Source: an uncultured Carboxylicivirga sp. (lineage in GTDB: Bacteria; Bacteroidota; Bacteroidia; Bacteroidales; Marinilabiliaceae). From it: a stretch of 64,000 nucleotides of DNA. Shown here one piece after another: positions 18,370 to 28,765 of the stretch. The translations under genes were made by a program, and so were the position numbers. The stretch covers positions 558,001 to 622,000 of the forward strand of contig CANNEA010000002.1 in assembly GCA_947503525.1 (NCBI GenBank), given 5' to 3'. Below the pieces are notes generated by a model, which searched no databases, was not told where the DNA came from, and was given only the letters and a program-made list of their open reading frames with translations. Each line of letters starts with the position of its first letter. Within the stretch, counting starts at the first letter, position 1.

Positions 18370-21000
18370 TTAAAAGAGTGACATTTGGTTTTTATCATCT
18401 TCTTCCTGATCCTCGTTATTAATGTCAGGATCTTCAGGTTTTGGTTCTTCTTTAAGTATTGGCTCCAACTCCTGAATCTTAGAAACCTGGTAAGTAGTTA
18501 ATCGCTTGCCTCTAGCCTTAAAGCTTTTTACACCAATGAATTCAGCCACCTCTACAATCAGTTTTTCCTTCAATTTATCATCGCCGCCAAACTTAACTTC
18601 TAAGCGTGGATAATCCACATGCATCATTTTAACTAAACGCGATTTTGGATTGTCGCCAATAAACGATTGCGACTTAGCTGATGCCTCAAATTGGAAACGC
18701 TTCACATAGTAGTAGTCTTGCTCTGCATCGAAGTAGACAGCTGACCATACAGCGTTGGTGTTAAACTTCTCTATGGTGAGTATATTATCTTCGAAGTGAT
18801 TACTTAAGTCGTAGGTTGTATGATGAAACTTTCCGTCTTTGGTTATCACAAGTACCTGATCACCACCATGGAATTCGCCAAGGAACTGACCTCGTCCATC
18901 TGCATTTAAGCGCAATGTTTCATGCTCAAACCAAATCTTTCGACCTCCAAGAGTAGATTCACCTTTTTTCTTAAGCACCACTTTTTGGACTTCATATTTG
19001 GTAAGGATATTTCCCTGAGCACCTCTTCCTTTAATGGCTAAATCAGCCATGTTGATATCAAAAATCAAGTTGCGGATTCGAGCTTTTGGTCGAAGTACAA
19101 CTTTAAGAATTTCAGATTCACCATTTGGGTTAGCACTAAAGTACATAAGAGAAGATCCTGGTGTACCTTTTGTAATGTCGTATTCTTTATCGCGCGTAAT
19201 GCCCGTTACAGCAAATCGCTTCATGTAAACATTACCTTTTTTGCCATCGCGATAAACGGCGTTGTAAATGGTTCGTTTATCATTCTTTTTGAAAACAGCG
19301 ATGTGCATTACGTTTTTGCCTACAAAAGCCTTGTCTGCCACCTTCTTGATAAGGTATTTCCCATCCTTATAGAACAGGATGATATCATCAATATCTGAAC
19401 AGTCACAGATGTATTCATCCTTACGCAAAGATGTTCCAATAAAACCATCCTCCTTGTTAAAGTATAGTTTTTCATTTTTAACTACAACCTTTGAAGCAAC
19501 AATGTTTGCGAAGCTTCTAATTTCAGTCTTACGCGGGAAGTTTTTACCAAACTGCTTTTTAATGCGTTTGAAGTAGTCAATCGAATATGGAATGATATTG
19601 GCCAAATGGTAATCGATCTGTTGCATCTCTTCTTCGAGAGATAGAATATATTCTTCAGCCTTAAGAACATTGTACTTTAATATCCTGCCCATTCGAATTT
19701 CGAATAGAGTTTCGATATCTTCCAACTTAATTTCGCGGCGGAATTTAGGTTTAAATGGTTCAAAGCATTTATCAAGAAACTTAATTGCAGCTTCTTTGCT
19801 TCCGGCATCTTCGTAACCTTTTTTCTTATACATCCCTTCTTCAATGAAAATGCGTTCCAATGAAGATTTATGCCAGGCTTCCTCTAACTCATTTCGTCGG
19901 ATTTCTAACTCACGCGTAAGCAGATGAACGGTATAATCAGTGTCGTGCTTTAATATTTCTGATACACCAATAAACAGAGGTTTATTATTGTCAATTACGC
20001 AGGAGTTTGGCGAAATTGATACCTCACAATCGGTGAAAGCATATAGGGCATCAATTGTTTTGTCAGGCGATGCGCCAGCAGGAAGATAAATGAGGATCTC
20101 AACATTTTCCGCCGTGTTATCATCAATCTTCTTGATTTTAATTTTACCCTTATCGTTTGCTTTAAGGATCGACTCAATTAAAGATGTTGTGTTTTTTCCA
20201 AATGGGATATCAGAAATCATTAAGGTTTTACTATCCACTTTGGATATCTTAGCTCTAACTTTTACAGCTCCACCTCTTAAACCATCATTATATCTTGAGG
20301 CATCCATCATTCCACCTGTTGGGAAGTCGGGATATAATTCAAATGGCTTCTCCTGCAAATGTGCTATTGAAGCATCAATTAATTCATTAAAGTTATGCGG
20401 TAGTAGTTTCGACGCTAATCCTACTGCAATACCTTCAACGCCTTGTGTTAATAAAAGAGGAAACTTAACTGGAAGAGTAACAGGTTCGTTGTTACGTCCA
20501 TCGTAAGATAATTTCCACTCGGTTGTTTTGGGATTAAAAACAACTTCCTGAGCAAACTTGGTCAGTCGTGCTTCGATATATCGTGGAGCTGCTGCTCCAT
20601 CACCTGTATAAACATTTCCCCAGTTACCCTGACAATCGATTAATAAATCCTTTTGTCCGAGCTGAACCAAAGCATCACCAATTGATGCATCACCATGAGG
20701 GTGAAACTGCATGGTAAAACCGATAATGTTGGCCACTTTATTGTAACGTCCATCATCCATACGGCGCATGGCATGCAAGATGCGTCGCTGCACCGGTTTT
20801 AATCCATCATTAATATGGGGGACTGCACGTTCAAGAATTACATACGATGCATAGTCCAGAAACCACTCCCTATACATACCAGGCAAGTGGCTAATGCGCG
20901 ATTCCTCCGCATCCCATACATGACTTTCTTCTGTTGGTTTATTTTTTTCCGGATTAACGTTTTCCGGTAAATCAGTATTGTTTGTATCGTCGAAACTCAT
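18370..21000 (-). CDS. parC: DNA topoisomerase IV subunit A ParC
   Basis: The 876-residue type IIA topoisomerase A subunit has its catalytic Tyr141 in AAAPRYIEARL and winged-helix motif HPHGDASIGDALVQLGQ (about 101-116). A C-terminal beta-pinwheel domain begins near residue 500. The pinwheel carries KGRGAQGN in place of a canonical GyrA box (QRRGGKG), which argues for ParC over GyrA. The acidic tail (EEPKPEDPDINNEDQEED) is notable. With ParE, encoded 17 bp upstream, it forms the decatenase. The residue equivalent to quinolone-target Ser83 of E. coli GyrA is Ala105. Confidence 0.9.
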   Translation of the reverse strand: MSFDDTNNTDLPENVNPEKNKPTEESHVWDAEESRISHLPGMYREWFLDYASYVILERAVPHINDGLKPVQRRILHAMRRMDDGRYNKVANIIGFTMQFHPHGDASIGDALVQLGQKDLLIDCQGNWGNVYTGDGAAAPRYIEARLTKFAQEVVFNPKTTEWKLSYDGRNNEPVTLPVKFPLLLTQGVEGIAVGLASKLLPHNFNELIDASIAHLQEKPFELYPDFPTGGMMDASRYNDGLRGGAVKVRAKISKVDSKTLMISDIPFGKNTTSLIESILKANDKGKIKIKKIDDNTAENVEILIYLPAGASPDKTIDALYAFTDCEVSISPNSCVIDNNKPLFIGVSEILKHDTDYTVHLLTRELEIRRNELEEAWHKSSLERIFIEEGMYKKKGYEDAGSKEAAIKFLDKCFEPFKPKFRREIKLEDIETLFEIRMGRILKYNVLKAEEYILSLEEEMQQIDYHLANIIPYSIDYFKRIKKQFGKNFPRKTEIRSFANIVASKVVVKNEKLYFNKEDGFIGTSLRKDEYICDCSDIDDIILFYKDGKYLIKKVADKAFVGKNVMHIAVFKKNDKRTIYNAVYRDGKKGNVYMKRFAVTGITRDKEYDITKGTPGSSLMYFSANPNGESEILKVVLRPKARIRNLIFDINMADLAIKGRGAQGNILTKYEVQKVVLKKKGESTLGGRKIWFEHETLRLNADGRGQFLGEFHGGDQVLVITKDGKFHHTTYDLSNHFEDNILTIEKFNTNAVWSAVYFDAEQDYYYVKRFQFEASAKSQSFIGDNPKSRLVKMMHVDYPRLEVKFGGDDKLKEKLIVEVAEFIGVKSFKARGKRLTTYQVSKIQELEPILKEEPKPEDPDINNEDQEEDDKNQMSLF

Positions 21001-21017
21001 GTTCTATTATCCCTTAC

Positions 21018-22871
21018 TTATTCATTAACCAAATCTTCTTCAACAACCAGATTGTCGATGATAAAATTCTGGCGATCAGGTGTATTTTTACCCATGTAAA
21101 ACTCAAGCAATTGCTTGATGGTTACATCCTTTTTCATTCTCACAGGTTCTAAACGGATGTCTTTACCTATAAAGTGTTTAAACTCATCAGGTGAAATTTC
21201 ACCCAGTCCTTTAAATCGAGTGATTTCAGGTTTAGCTCCAACCTTTTTAATGGCATCCTTTTTTTCTTCATCCGAATAGCAATAATACGTTTTCTTTTTA
21301 TTACGCACTCTGAATAAAGGAGTTTGAAGAATGTATACATGACCATTTTTAATCAGTTCAGGAAAAAACTGTAAGAAAAATGTTAATAGCAATAATCGGA
21401 TGTGCATACCATCAACATCAGCATCAGTGGCTATAATTACATGATTGTAACGTAAACTTTCCAATCCGTCTTCAATATCCAATGCGGCCTGCAAAAGGTT
21501 AAACTCTTCATTTTCGTAGACTACTTTGCGAGTTAAGCCATAACTATTCAGCGGCTTACCTTTTAAACTGAAAACCGCTTGTGAATTCACATTACGGGCC
21601 TTGGTAATTGACCCACTTGCTGAATCTCCCTCTGTAATGAAGATGGAGCTATCCAATTTTTCATCCTTCTTTGAAGTATAGTGAATACGACAATCACGTA
21701 GTTTTTTATTGTGAAGACTTACTTTTTTAGCACGCTCTCTTGCTAGTTTTTTTATTCCGGAAATAGCCTTTCGCTCTTTCTCCGAATCCAATATTTTACG
21801 TTGCAGAGTCTCAGCAACCTCGGGATTTTTATGTAAGAAATTGTCCAGTTTTTCAGTAACAAAATCCAACATGTAGTTTCGCACAGAAGGAGCTTTAGGC
21901 CCCATGTCTTTTGATCCTAACTTTGTCTTAGTCTGTGATTCAAAAACAGGTTCCTCAATTTTAATACTTACCGCTGCAATTACACCTGATCTTATATCTG
22001 ACACATCAAAACTTTTATTGTAAAAGTCACGAATAGTCTTTACAAGTGCTTCTCTAAATGCTATCAAATGGGTACCACCTTGTGTGGTATGCTGACCGTT
22101 TACGAAGGTATAATACTCTTCACCATATTGATTACCGTGAGTAATGGCAATTTCCAAATCCTCATCAGCTAATTGAATGATAGGATACAATCTTTCTGAA
22201 TCCATATTCTCATCAAGAAGGTCAATTAGTCCATTTTTACTCTGAAAGACTTTCCCGTTGAATATTATCGATAGTCCTTTGTTAAGGTAGGTGTAGTTTT
22301 TAAGCAGGTTTTCGATGTATTCTTCCTGAAAACAATAGTTTTCAAAAATGGTATCGTCAGGATTAAAATCTATATGGGTTCCATTCTTTTCAGGCGACAT
22401 GCTTAAATCGTGGTCTTCAACTACTTCACCTCGACTAAAATCAACTTGTTTTACCTGGCCATCGCGATAGGCTTTAACGGTAAATCCTGTACTTAAAGCA
22501 TTAACCGCTTTAATACCCACACCATTAAGACCTACAGATTTCTTAAATGCCTTGGAATCGTATTTGGCACCTGTATTCATTTTTGAAGCTACATCTATGA
22601 CTTTTCCCAAAGGAATACCACGTCCATAATCACGTACTGTAATATGACCTTCTTCAAGTGTAACTTCAATTTTTTTTCCATTACCCATCATAAACTCATC
22701 AATGGAATTATCCATTACTTCCTTTAGTAATACATAAATACCATCGTCGGCAAAAGTACCATCACCTAATTTACCAATGTACATACCCGGTCGCCTACGG
22801 ATGTGTTCTTTCCAATCCAGCGTCCTGATGTTTTCTTCTGAATAGTTCTGTGTGTTTTGACTATCCGCCAT
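21018..22871 (-). CDS. parE: DNA topoisomerase IV subunit B ParE
   Basis: The 617-residue protein has the GHKL ATPase ([35 protein letters not shown]), the transducer domain ([13 protein letters not shown]) and the TOPRIM domain ([10 protein letters not shown] and [16 protein letters not shown]). It ends with the tail that contacts ParC. The compact size without an insertion, EGDSASGS instead of GyrB-type EGDSAGGS, and pairing with parC support ParE. It drives ATP-dependent strand passage and chromosome decatenation. parE is first in the unit parE-parC-aroK. Confidence 0.9.
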   Translation of the reverse strand: MADSQNTQNYSEENIRTLDWKEHIRRRPGMYIGKLGDGTFADDGIYVLLKEVMDNSIDEFMMGNGKKIEVTLEEGHITVRDYGRGIPLGKVIDVASKMNTGAKYDSKAFKKSVGLNGVGIKAVNALSTGFTVKAYRDGQVKQVDFSRGEVVEDHDLSMSPEKNGTHIDFNPDDTIFENYCFQEEYIENLLKNYTYLNKGLSIIFNGKVFQSKNGLIDLLDENMDSERLYPIIQLADEDLEIAITHGNQYGEEYYTFVNGQHTTQGGTHLIAFREALVKTIRDFYNKSFDVSDIRSGVIAAVSIKIEEPVFESQTKTKLGSKDMGPKAPSVRNYMLDFVTEKLDNFLHKNPEVAETLQRKILDSEKERKAISGIKKLARERAKKVSLHNKKLRDCRIHYTSKKDEKLDSSIFITEGDSASGSITKARNVNSQAVFSLKGKPLNSYGLTRKVVYENEEFNLLQAALDIEDGLESLRYNHVIIATDADVDGMHIRLLLLTFFLQFFPELIKNGHVYILQTPLFRVRNKKKTYYCYSDEEKKDAIKKVGAKPEITRFKGLGEISPDEFKHFIGKDIRLEPVRMKKDVTIKQLLEFYMGKNTPDRQNFIIDNLVVEEDLVNE

Positions 22872-22946
22872 ATTCGATTACTCCTTTAAAATTTTGGAAA
22901 AGCTTGGTCCCGTTCGATTAAAACCATCCAAATATAACGAAATCGA

Positions 22947-22975
22947 CAAAAGTATGGCAATTTGTTTATCAACAA
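22947..22975 (-). promoter_or_regulatory. Candidate promoter of parE-parC-aroK
   Basis: Minus-strand TACTTTTG at 22954-22947 matches the -7 consensus TAnnTTTG, with TTG at 22975-22973 about 18 nt upstream as a -33 element. The parE start codon is about 75 bp downstream. The same 8-mer TACTTTTG precedes hemA, hpt and the neuA-like gene. Confidence 0.5.
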
Positions 22976-23005
22976 TGAACATCAAAAAAGCTTATTCCCC
23001 TGAAG

Positions 23006-24820
23006 TCAATCAGTTGGAATCAAGCCCATTTTGCGCATCAAAAATGAGGCATTATGGCTTTGTGTAACGCCATCTCGCAGTTTGTAGTCGAAGCTTAGGT
23101 TACTACCTTCAAAAGTAACTTCAAAGCAGTTGTTGAAAATTTCTTTGGGATGTTCAACAGATAATTGTTCCAACTCTAAATCGTGAGTAGCAATAATCCC
23201 GGTACCATTATATTTAAGCAGCTGTTTGATTAAAGCCTGAGAGCCGGTTGTTTTATCATGTGAGTTGGTGCCTTTAAGTATCTCATCCAAAATAAAAAAA
23301 AGTTCTCCTTTTTCTTTAAGACGTTCCATTATCATTTGCAGGCGGCTTAACTCAGCAAAGAAATACGATTCATGTTTCAGAAGGTTATCAATAGCACGCA
23401 TGTTGGTGACAAAAGTAAGTGGTTTGTAGCTTAATTGTTTAGCTGCCACAACACAGCCATTCCCTGCAAGAATCAGGTTGGTGCCAACTGTACGAAGGAA
23501 TGTACTTTTGCCTGCCATATTGGCTCCGGTGACAACACAAATACGTTTACCATTATCAATGTTAAAGGCATTGTTGATTCTCTCCTGTTCAGGAATTAAA
23601 GGGTGGCCAACTTCTTCTGCCTTTAAAATAACATCAGATGATGTCTGAGGGAAGGTATACTCTGGATGATTGTAGGTAAAGCAGGCGAAACTATTTAAGG
23701 CTTCAACTTCGCTTAAGGTATTAATCCAAAGCTCCAGATCATTGCTGTGTTGGGAATACCATTTCTTTAAGCGTATGCAAATGAGTAAATCCCATAAGAA
23801 CAGCCCATTTAATATGGCTCCTAAAAGCATGTTCAGGCGCTGATCGAAAAGCTGTATGGTTTTACCCAATTGTTTTACAATATCACTTGCCGAATAGCCA
23901 TTTGTTTTTAGATCCTCCTTAAGATTTTTAAGATAGGCAGATTCAAATCTCTTTTCCTCGAAATGACTGATAAGTTTGGAGTAGCGACTCAGATAACGCC
24001 CCAGTGCTGAAACTTCATTGTGTACGTAGTTGATTCGACGCAAATATTGTCCTGTAATTGTCAAACCTCCGAAAAACAAGAATAATATTGACGATGACGT
24101 GATTAATCCAACAATGGATAAGATGATTACAAACGAAGACAGATAAGGAAATCCTAAAACAAAATATCGAAATATTCCATCTAGAAATGATAAGTCGGGT
24201 TGGTTATTAAGGTTTAAGGTTTTTCTTTTTTTGTTTTCTTCCTCGATGAGCTGACCTAGTACATGGAAGCTTTCACGAAAATTATAGTTGTAAGCCAGCT
24301 CTTTTATGGCGTCTTGTTTTTCTTTAATGTCTTTTTCATCCAGAGAGATCGAGTTAAGTTTATCTGCGAGCTTCTTATATCCCAGGCTTGTAGCACTTCT
24401 GTTAATGAATTGGAAAAGTGAGCCTTTCCCAAATAAATCTAAATCATGAGAGTAATCGTGGTTGGGATTAATAAGTTCAGCGCCATCGGTTTCATCAGAC
24501 CAATTTCCACTCAGGATTCTTAATTCTTTGTCGAAAAGATTGACGTAGAGTTGAGCTGTTTTTCTTTTTTGGGTGTTAAGATGTGCCAGATAAACGAAGA
24601 ATAGAAAGCCTGAAAAAAGAACAAACCATGTTAAGAAAAACAGAGGTGACCATGTCTCAATAAAAAAGGCAGGAATAGCAAATGCACCAACAAAGGTAGC
24701 TAATCTTAGCCAGGCTAAAGTGGTATTCTGTGCCTTATACTTTGAGAGCAAGTTGCTCCAATTATTTTTTTCTTCTTTATATCTCGAACTTATTCGTTCG
24801 CGCTCATCAGTTGCTGCCAT
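23006..24820 (-). CDS. Membrane-anchored MutS-like ATPase
   Basis: The 604-residue protein combines two N-terminal hydrophobic segments (about 37-55 and 57-80) and further ones near 225-255. A MutS-like helical core (about 265-400) is followed by a C-terminal MutS ATPase domain. Walker A is [10 protein letters not shown] (431-440), Walker B is FFILDEIL, followed by [12 protein letters not shown] and the IIATHDLEL switch histidine. The mismatch-recognition domain (FxE) is absent, so it is not the mismatch-repair MutS, and there is no Smr domain as in MutS2. Its role is unknown. The start overlaps the end of obg by 31 bp, which implies translational coupling. Confidence 0.85.
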   Translation of the reverse strand: MAATDERERISSRYKEEKNNWSNLLSKYKAQNTTLAWLRLATFVGAFAIPAFFIETWSPLFFLTWFVLFSGFLFFVYLAHLNTQKRKTAQLYVNLFDKELRILSGNWSDETDGAELINPNHDYSHDLDLFGKGSLFQFINRSATSLGYKKLADKLNSISLDEKDIKEKQDAIKELAYNYNFRESFHVLGQLIEEENKKRKTLNLNNQPDLSFLDGIFRYFVLGFPYLSSFVIILSIVGLITSSSILFLFFGGLTITGQYLRRINYVHNEVSALGRYLSRYSKLISHFEEKRFESAYLKNLKEDLKTNGYSASDIVKQLGKTIQLFDQRLNMLLGAILNGLFLWDLLICIRLKKWYSQHSNDLELWINTLSEVEALNSFACFTYNHPEYTFPQTSSDVILKAEEVGHPLIPEQERINNAFNIDNGKRICVVTGANMAGKSTFLRTVGTNLILAGNGCVVAAKQLSYKPLTFVTNMRAIDNLLKHESYFFAELSRLQMIMERLKEKGELFFILDEILKGTNSHDKTTGSQALIKQLLKYNGTGIIATHDLELEQLSVEHPKEIFNNCFEVTFEGSNLSFDYKLRDGVTQSHNASFLMRKMGLIPTD

Positions 24821-25788
24821 ATCATATCCTTAAGCTCAGTGATGCCTTTGTTGGCCACAGAAGATAGAAAAACATAAGGCACCTCAGGTAAGTCGGCCTT
24901 AATTTCATCAATCAATTCATCATCCAACATGTCGGATTTTGAGATGGCTAATAATCTACCTTTATCCAAAAGCTCTGGATTGTATTGGTTTAATTCATTA
25001 ACCAAAATCTGATATTCCTTTTTAATGTCTTCAGCATCGGCAGGAACCATAAATAGTAAAATAGAATTACGCTCTATGTGTCGAAGAAAGCGAATGCCTA
25101 GTCCTTTCCCTTCACTGGCCCCTTCTATAATTCCAGGAATATCGGCCATGCAAAAGGAATGATTATCGCGATAGGATACAATACCCAAATTGGGAATTAA
25201 AGTTGTAAACGGGTAATCTGCAATTTCCGGTTTTGCAGCCGACACCACAGAAAGAAGGGTTGATTTACCGGCATTCGGAAAACCTACCAAACCTACATCA
25301 GCCAAAACTTTTAGCTCCAAAATGGCAGCCATTTCAACACTATCTTCTCCTGGTTGGGCATAGCGCGGTGTTTGGTTAGTGGATGTTTTGAAATTCATAT
25401 TTCCTAAACCTCCACGTCCGCCTTTTACCAATACTATCTCCTGATCATGTTCTGTGATCTCAAATAATACTTCTCCAGTTTCAGCATCCTTAGCAATTGT
25501 ACCAAGCGGTACTTCGATAACCCGATCTTCACCATCAGCACCTGACGATCCTTGTTTGCCACCCGATCCACCATGACTGGCGAAAATATGACGCTTATAT
25601 TTTAAATGAAGTAATGTCCAGGTATTATTATTACCTCTAACAATGATATGGCCACCACGTCCACCATCGCCACCGTCCGGTCCGCCTTGGGCTACGAATT
25701 TTTCACGGCGAAGGTGTGCCGATCCTGCTCCACCCTTACCAGAGCGACAAAATATCTTAACGTAATCTACAAAATTTGATCCAGCCAT
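24790..25788 (-). CDS. obg: GTPase Obg (CgtA)
   Basis: A 332-residue protein results from the ATG at 25788 ([14 protein letters not shown]...), which is the family's usual N-terminus. An upstream in-frame extension to 25827 would read into a terminator hairpin and is not used. The glycine-rich Obg fold ([27 protein letters not shown]) occupies residues 1-155. The G domain follows ([31 protein letters not shown]). Obg acts in large-ribosomal-subunit assembly and stress signalling. No long C-terminal OCT domain is present. The downstream MutS-like gene overlaps it. Confidence 0.95.
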   Translation of the reverse strand: MAGSNFVDYVKIFCRSGKGGAGSAHLRREKFVAQGGPDGGDGGRGGHIIVRGNNNTWTLLHLKYKRHIFASHGGSGGKQGSSGADGEDRVIEVPLGTIAKDAETGEVLFEITEHDQEIVLVKGGRGGLGNMNFKTSTNQTPRYAQPGEDSVEMAAILELKVLADVGLVGFPNAGKSTLLSVVSAAKPEIADYPFTTLIPNLGIVSYRDNHSFCMADIPGIIEGASEGKGLGIRFLRHIERNSILLFMVPADAEDIKKEYQILVNELNQYNPELLDKGRLLAISKSDMLDDELIDEIKADLPEVPYVFLSSVANKGITELKDMIWQQLMSANE

Positions 25789-25819
25789 ACACCGCGATTT
25801 TATAAGCGTAAAAATACAA

Positions 25820-25854
25820 TAAGCCACGGTAAAATAAAGCTTTACCGTGGCTTA
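25820..25854 (-). terminator. Terminator after adk
   Basis: A perfect 14-bp stem (TAAGCCACGGTAAA, 25820-25833, with its complement at 25841-25854) has a 7-nt loop. It lies 18 bp after the adk stop on the minus strand and continues into a T-rich stretch. It separates hpt-adk from obg and supports the shorter obg start at 25788. Confidence 0.85.
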
Positions 25855-25871
25855 AATATCATGGTTGACAA

Positions 25872-26444
25872 TTACTTCAGTTCGTCTAAGATATCTGAAA
25901 TACGGTCAAAAATATCATTTACGTCTCCAATACCTTTAATAGGCTTGTATAAACGTTTTTTTCTGTAAAACTCAATTACCGGAAGCGTTTGTTTTTCATA
26001 AACTTCCAGGCGCTTGTTAATCGTTTCCATGTTGTCGTCTGAACGATTTTCAGTTTCAGCACGTTTCAACAAACGATTTAATAATTCTTCGCGTTCAACT
26101 TCAAGGTTCAATAACACAGATACTTTTGTGTCGTGCTCCTTCATAATTTGAATCAAAGCCTCAGCTTGAGCCACTGTACGTGGGAATCCATCAAAAATAA
26201 TTCCCTTATCAACAGGCAGTTTTTCGAGAAAACTGTCTAGTATATCAATAATTGTATCGTCAGGAACTAATTCTCCTTTATCGATATAGCTTTTCGCAAT
26301 TACACCTTCAGCCGTATTGTTATGGATAGCTCTCCTACATAACTCTCCGGTTGAGACATGGGCCAAATTAAATTTTTCGGAAATTTTTTTACTTTGCGTA
26401 CCCTTACCCGATCCAGGTGCGCCAAAGATTACAACATTGAGCAT
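25872..26444 (-). CDS. adk: Adenylate kinase Adk
   Basis: The 190-residue protein has the P-loop GAPGSGKGTQ (residues 8-17), the AMP-binding HVSTGELCRR and GFPRTVAQAEAL. It has a short LID without the four zinc cysteines of long Gram-positive forms. It interconverts ATP plus AMP and 2 ADP. It lies 31 bp after hpt on the minus strand and is followed by a strong terminator, so hpt-adk form a small nucleotide-metabolism operon. Confidence 0.95.
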   Translation of the reverse strand: MLNVVIFGAPGSGKGTQSKKISEKFNLAHVSTGELCRRAIHNNTAEGVIAKSYIDKGELVPDDTIIDILDSFLEKLPVDKGIIFDGFPRTVAQAEALIQIMKEHDTKVSVLLNLEVEREELLNRLLKRAETENRSDDNMETINKRLEVYEKQTLPVIEFYRKKRLYKPIKGIGDVNDIFDRISDILDELK

Positions 26445-26475
26445 GTCTGTTACTCGATTAAATAAATAAAATGTG

Positions 26476-27012
26476 TTACTCTACTAGTGTATAGATGTTT
26501 CTAAGGTTTCTACCATAGCCATCATAATCCAACCCATATCCAACAATAAAATCGTTTGGAATGTTCATGCCAACATATTCAAGAGTTACATCTTTTTTGC
26601 AGGCATCAGGTTTAAAAAGCATTGTGGCTACGCGTACATCAGCCGGCTTCATTGCTTTTACTTGCGAAATGGTATCACAAATCGTCAGTCCTGTATCAAC
26701 TATATCTTCCAGGAGAACAATGGTTCTGCCTTCAATGTTTTCATTCAGACCAATCAATTCTTTAATTTTTCCAGATGAGCCAGTGCCTTGGTAGGAGGAG
26801 AGTTTGACAAAGCTTATCTCGCAAGGAATTGTAATTCGTTTCATCAAATCTGATGCAAACATAAATGAGCCGTTAAGTACACAAACCATTAAAGGATTTT
26901 TCCCTTCCAGATCTCTGTTGATACGTTCTGCAACTTCACCAACAGCCTTTAAAATATCTTCTTCAGGTATTGTTAATTCAAACTCCTTATCCAATACTTT
27001 AACTCGATTCAT
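26476..27012 (-). CDS. hpt: Hypoxanthine phosphoribosyltransferase Hpt
   Basis: The preferred start, ATG at 27012 (MNRVKVLDKEFEL), gives 178 residues, the family length. A further ATG at 27051 would add 13 hydrophobic residues that do not fit. The PRPP-binding motif VLLEDIVDTGLT is at about residues 99-110. The loops LNGSFMFASDL and SSYQGTGSSGKI match the pyrophosphate and flexible loops of HPRT. It salvages hypoxanthine (and probably guanine) to nucleotides. It is divergent from purE, so a salvage and a de novo purine gene share a control region. Confidence 0.94.
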   Translation of the reverse strand: MNRVKVLDKEFELTIPEEDILKAVGEVAERINRDLEGKNPLMVCVLNGSFMFASDLMKRITIPCEISFVKLSSYQGTGSSGKIKELIGLNENIEGRTIVLLEDIVDTGLTICDTISQVKAMKPADVRVATMLFKPDACKKDVTLEYVGMNIPNDFIVGYGLDYDGYGRNLRNIYTLVE

Positions 27013-27113
27013 GCTCAACTCCTTGATTAGTAAATACCACTTAAAATACACAAACCTCTCTAATGCAATTATTTAGCTTACATTAAAAGAGGCAATAGCT
27101 TGGTTTCAAGGTG

Positions 27114-27172
27114 CAAAAGTATAAAAAAATAAAATTAACTACATGTTTTTACTGGATTCTTAATTATTTTTG
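27114..27172. promoter_or_regulatory. Divergent promoter region between hpt and purE
   Basis: On the minus strand TACTTTTG (27121-27114) and on the plus strand TATTTTTG (27165-27172) both match TAnnTTTG. They would give leaders of about 95 nt for hpt and 45 nt for purE. Neither has a clear -33 box at the expected distance. Confidence 0.4.
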
Positions 27173-27223
27173 TGGAAATTTTACTGATACAACAAATATA
27201 TTCATTCACATAAATCAATTGAT

Positions 27224-27730
27224 ATGCAACCAAAAGTGAGCATAATTATGGGTAGCACTTCTGACCTTCCGGTTATGAAGAAAGCTGCTGATTTTTTAAA
27301 TGATCTTGAAATTCCATTTGAGATTAATGCACTTTCAGCCCACAGAACGCCAGCTCAAGTTGAGGAGTTTGCCAAGAATGCTGAAAACAGAGGTGTTAAA
27401 GTTATTATTGCAGCTGCCGGAATGGCTGCACATTTGCCTGGCGTAATCGCTTCAATGGTGAAAATACCAGTAATTGGTGTGCCGATTAACGCCAGTTTAG
27501 ATGGATTAGATGCATTATTAGCAATCGTTCAAATGCCTCCGGGAATTCCCGTGGCTACTGTTGGTATTAATGGTGCACAAAATGCCGGAATATTGGCGGC
27601 ACAGATTATTGCCAGTGGTGAACCAGATGTTGCGGAAAAAGTTGCTGGTTTTAAAGAAGGCTTAAAAGACAAGATTGTAAAAGCTAACCAGGATTTGGCT
27701 GAAGTAAAATATAAGTTCAAGACGAACTAG
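27224..27730 (+). CDS. purE: 5-(carboxyamino)imidazole ribonucleotide mutase PurE (class I)
   Basis: The 168-residue protein has the signature GSTSDLPVMKKAADFL at residues 10-25 and LSAHRTP (38-43) containing the catalytic His40-Arg41. GAAGMAAHLPGVIAS-type glycine loops (AAAGMAAHLPGVIAS) and PVIGVPINASLDGLDALLAIVQMPPG follow. It shuttles CO2 from the N5 of N5-CAIR to C4 in de novo purine synthesis, so a PurK partner is expected elsewhere. A single-gene unit followed by a strong terminator. Confidence 0.96.
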   Translation: MQPKVSIIMGSTSDLPVMKKAADFLNDLEIPFEINALSAHRTPAQVEEFAKNAENRGVKVIIAAAGMAAHLPGVIASMVKIPVIGVPINASLDGLDALLAIVQMPPGIPVATVGINGAQNAGILAAQIIASGEPDVAEKVAGFKEGLKDKIVKANQDLAEVKYKFKTN

Positions 27731-27756
27731 GCACTATCCGATTAGATTAAAATACT

Positions 27757-27795
27757 AAGGCTATTCCATCATATTTAATGGAATAGCCTTTTTTA
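27757..27795 (+). terminator. Terminator of purE
   Basis: A perfect 13-bp stem (AAGGCTATTCCAT at 27757-27769 and its complement at 27778-27790) with an 8-nt loop is followed by a T-tract. It lies 26 bp after the purE stop. Confidence 0.92.
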
Positions 27796-27934
27796 TTATT
27801 GTGTATAGTCTACATTCTCAAGGAATGTTTATTATTGCCACAGACTCCCTAGTTAACTGTTATTTAAAATCATTCTTGGTTGACTTTATCAGTTTGACTT
27901 AATAAATTTATAATAGTGTCTATCCAGCATTATT

Positions 27935-28765
27935 ATGAATAAATCTATTGTTATCCAGATTGCCATTGCATTGGTTTTTCAATTGAGTGCATACACTCAG
28001 GATTTATCGTATGGAGGACCGGTTAGTGCTTCATTAGCTAATGTTCGTTCTTTGGATCAATCGAAATGGGCCATTCTTAATAATGCCTCTCTTTTGTCAT
28101 GGGAAAAGAATCTTTCATTCTCGGCCTCTTATCAAATGAGATTTAATTTGATCGAATTAAGTTCTCGTTCTTTATCCGCGGTTGTTCCTACTAAATTTGG
28201 AGTATTATCCGGTTTGGTTTTACAAAATGGCTACAGTAAAAGTTTATACAGTAGATATGCCATTGCTTACAGTCGTGCATTTGGACATTTCACATCCGGA
28301 TTCTTTCAATATAGCTATATGGGGCACCATATTGAATATGCAGAAAGGAGCGATGCATTTTTCGCGGCATTGGGTCTCAATCATCACATTTCACAATTTC
28401 TTCAGGTAGGATTATTCATCCAAAATCCGGAGCAAGCCAAAATAAGCTATTCTGGCTCGTCATATGCTTTACCAACCCTTTATAATATTGGACTGTCCTG
28501 GAACAGAGGCCAAACAATATTCATATTTGTTGAAGCAGAAAAAGAATTAAATCATAATCCGGTGTATAAGGCTGCTGTGCAATTGGCTTTCAAAGAGAGA
28601 TTATTTGTTAGAAGTGGGATCAAAGGCAAGCCTCTGGAATTTACTTTTGGCGGAGGATTTATAGTTTCAAATTTAAGCATTGATGCTGGCTTTCTATATC
28701 ATCAACAACTTGGTTTAAGTTCAAGTATTGGTTTGTCTTATACCTTAAATCGATCGAAAAAATGA
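27935..28765 (+). CDS. Predicted outer-membrane beta-barrel protein (PorV/FadL-like)
   Basis: The 276-residue protein has a signal peptide (cleavage near residue 21, SAYTQ). It then shows alternating amphipathic strands rich in aromatic and small residues (for example LSFSASYQMRFNLIEL, FGHFTSGFFQYSYMG, IGLSWNRGQTIFIFVEAEK). It closes with a strand pattern typical of small outer-membrane barrels. An early ASLANVRSLDQSKWAILNNASLLSW segment resembles the N-terminal plug region of PorV/FadL-like proteins in Bacteroidota. The next gene overlaps its stop by 4 bp, so the two are translationally coupled. Substrate or role unknown. Confidence 0.6.
   Translation: MNKSIVIQIAIALVFQLSAYTQDLSYGGPVSASLANVRSLDQSKWAILNNASLLSWEKNLSFSASYQMRFNLIELSSRSLSAVVPTKFGVLSGLVLQNGYSKSLYSRYAIAYSRAFGHFTSGFFQYSYMGHHIEYAERSDAFFAALGLNHHISQFLQVGLFIQNPEQAKISYSGSSYALPTLYNIGLSWNRGQTIFIFVEAEKELNHNPVYKAAVQLAFKERLFVRSGIKGKPLEFTFGGGFIVSNLSIDAGFLYHQQLGLSSSIGLSYTLNRSKK

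Noticed and set aside
18370-22871. DNA gyrase (GyrA/GyrB) rather than topoisomerase IV
   Set aside because: The GyrA box is degenerate (KGRGAQGN), the B subunit is compact at 617 residues with EGDSASGS, and the two genes are adjacent as parE-parC. Gyrase genes are expected elsewhere.
23006-24820. Mismatch-repair MutS or MutS2
   Set aside because: The mismatch-recognition Phe-x-Glu domain and the Smr domain are absent, and the N-terminus is membrane-spanning.
25789-25827. Extended obg start 13 codons upstream
   Set aside because: The extension reaches into the adk terminator hairpin and does not resemble the family's N-terminus; [11 protein letters not shown] does.
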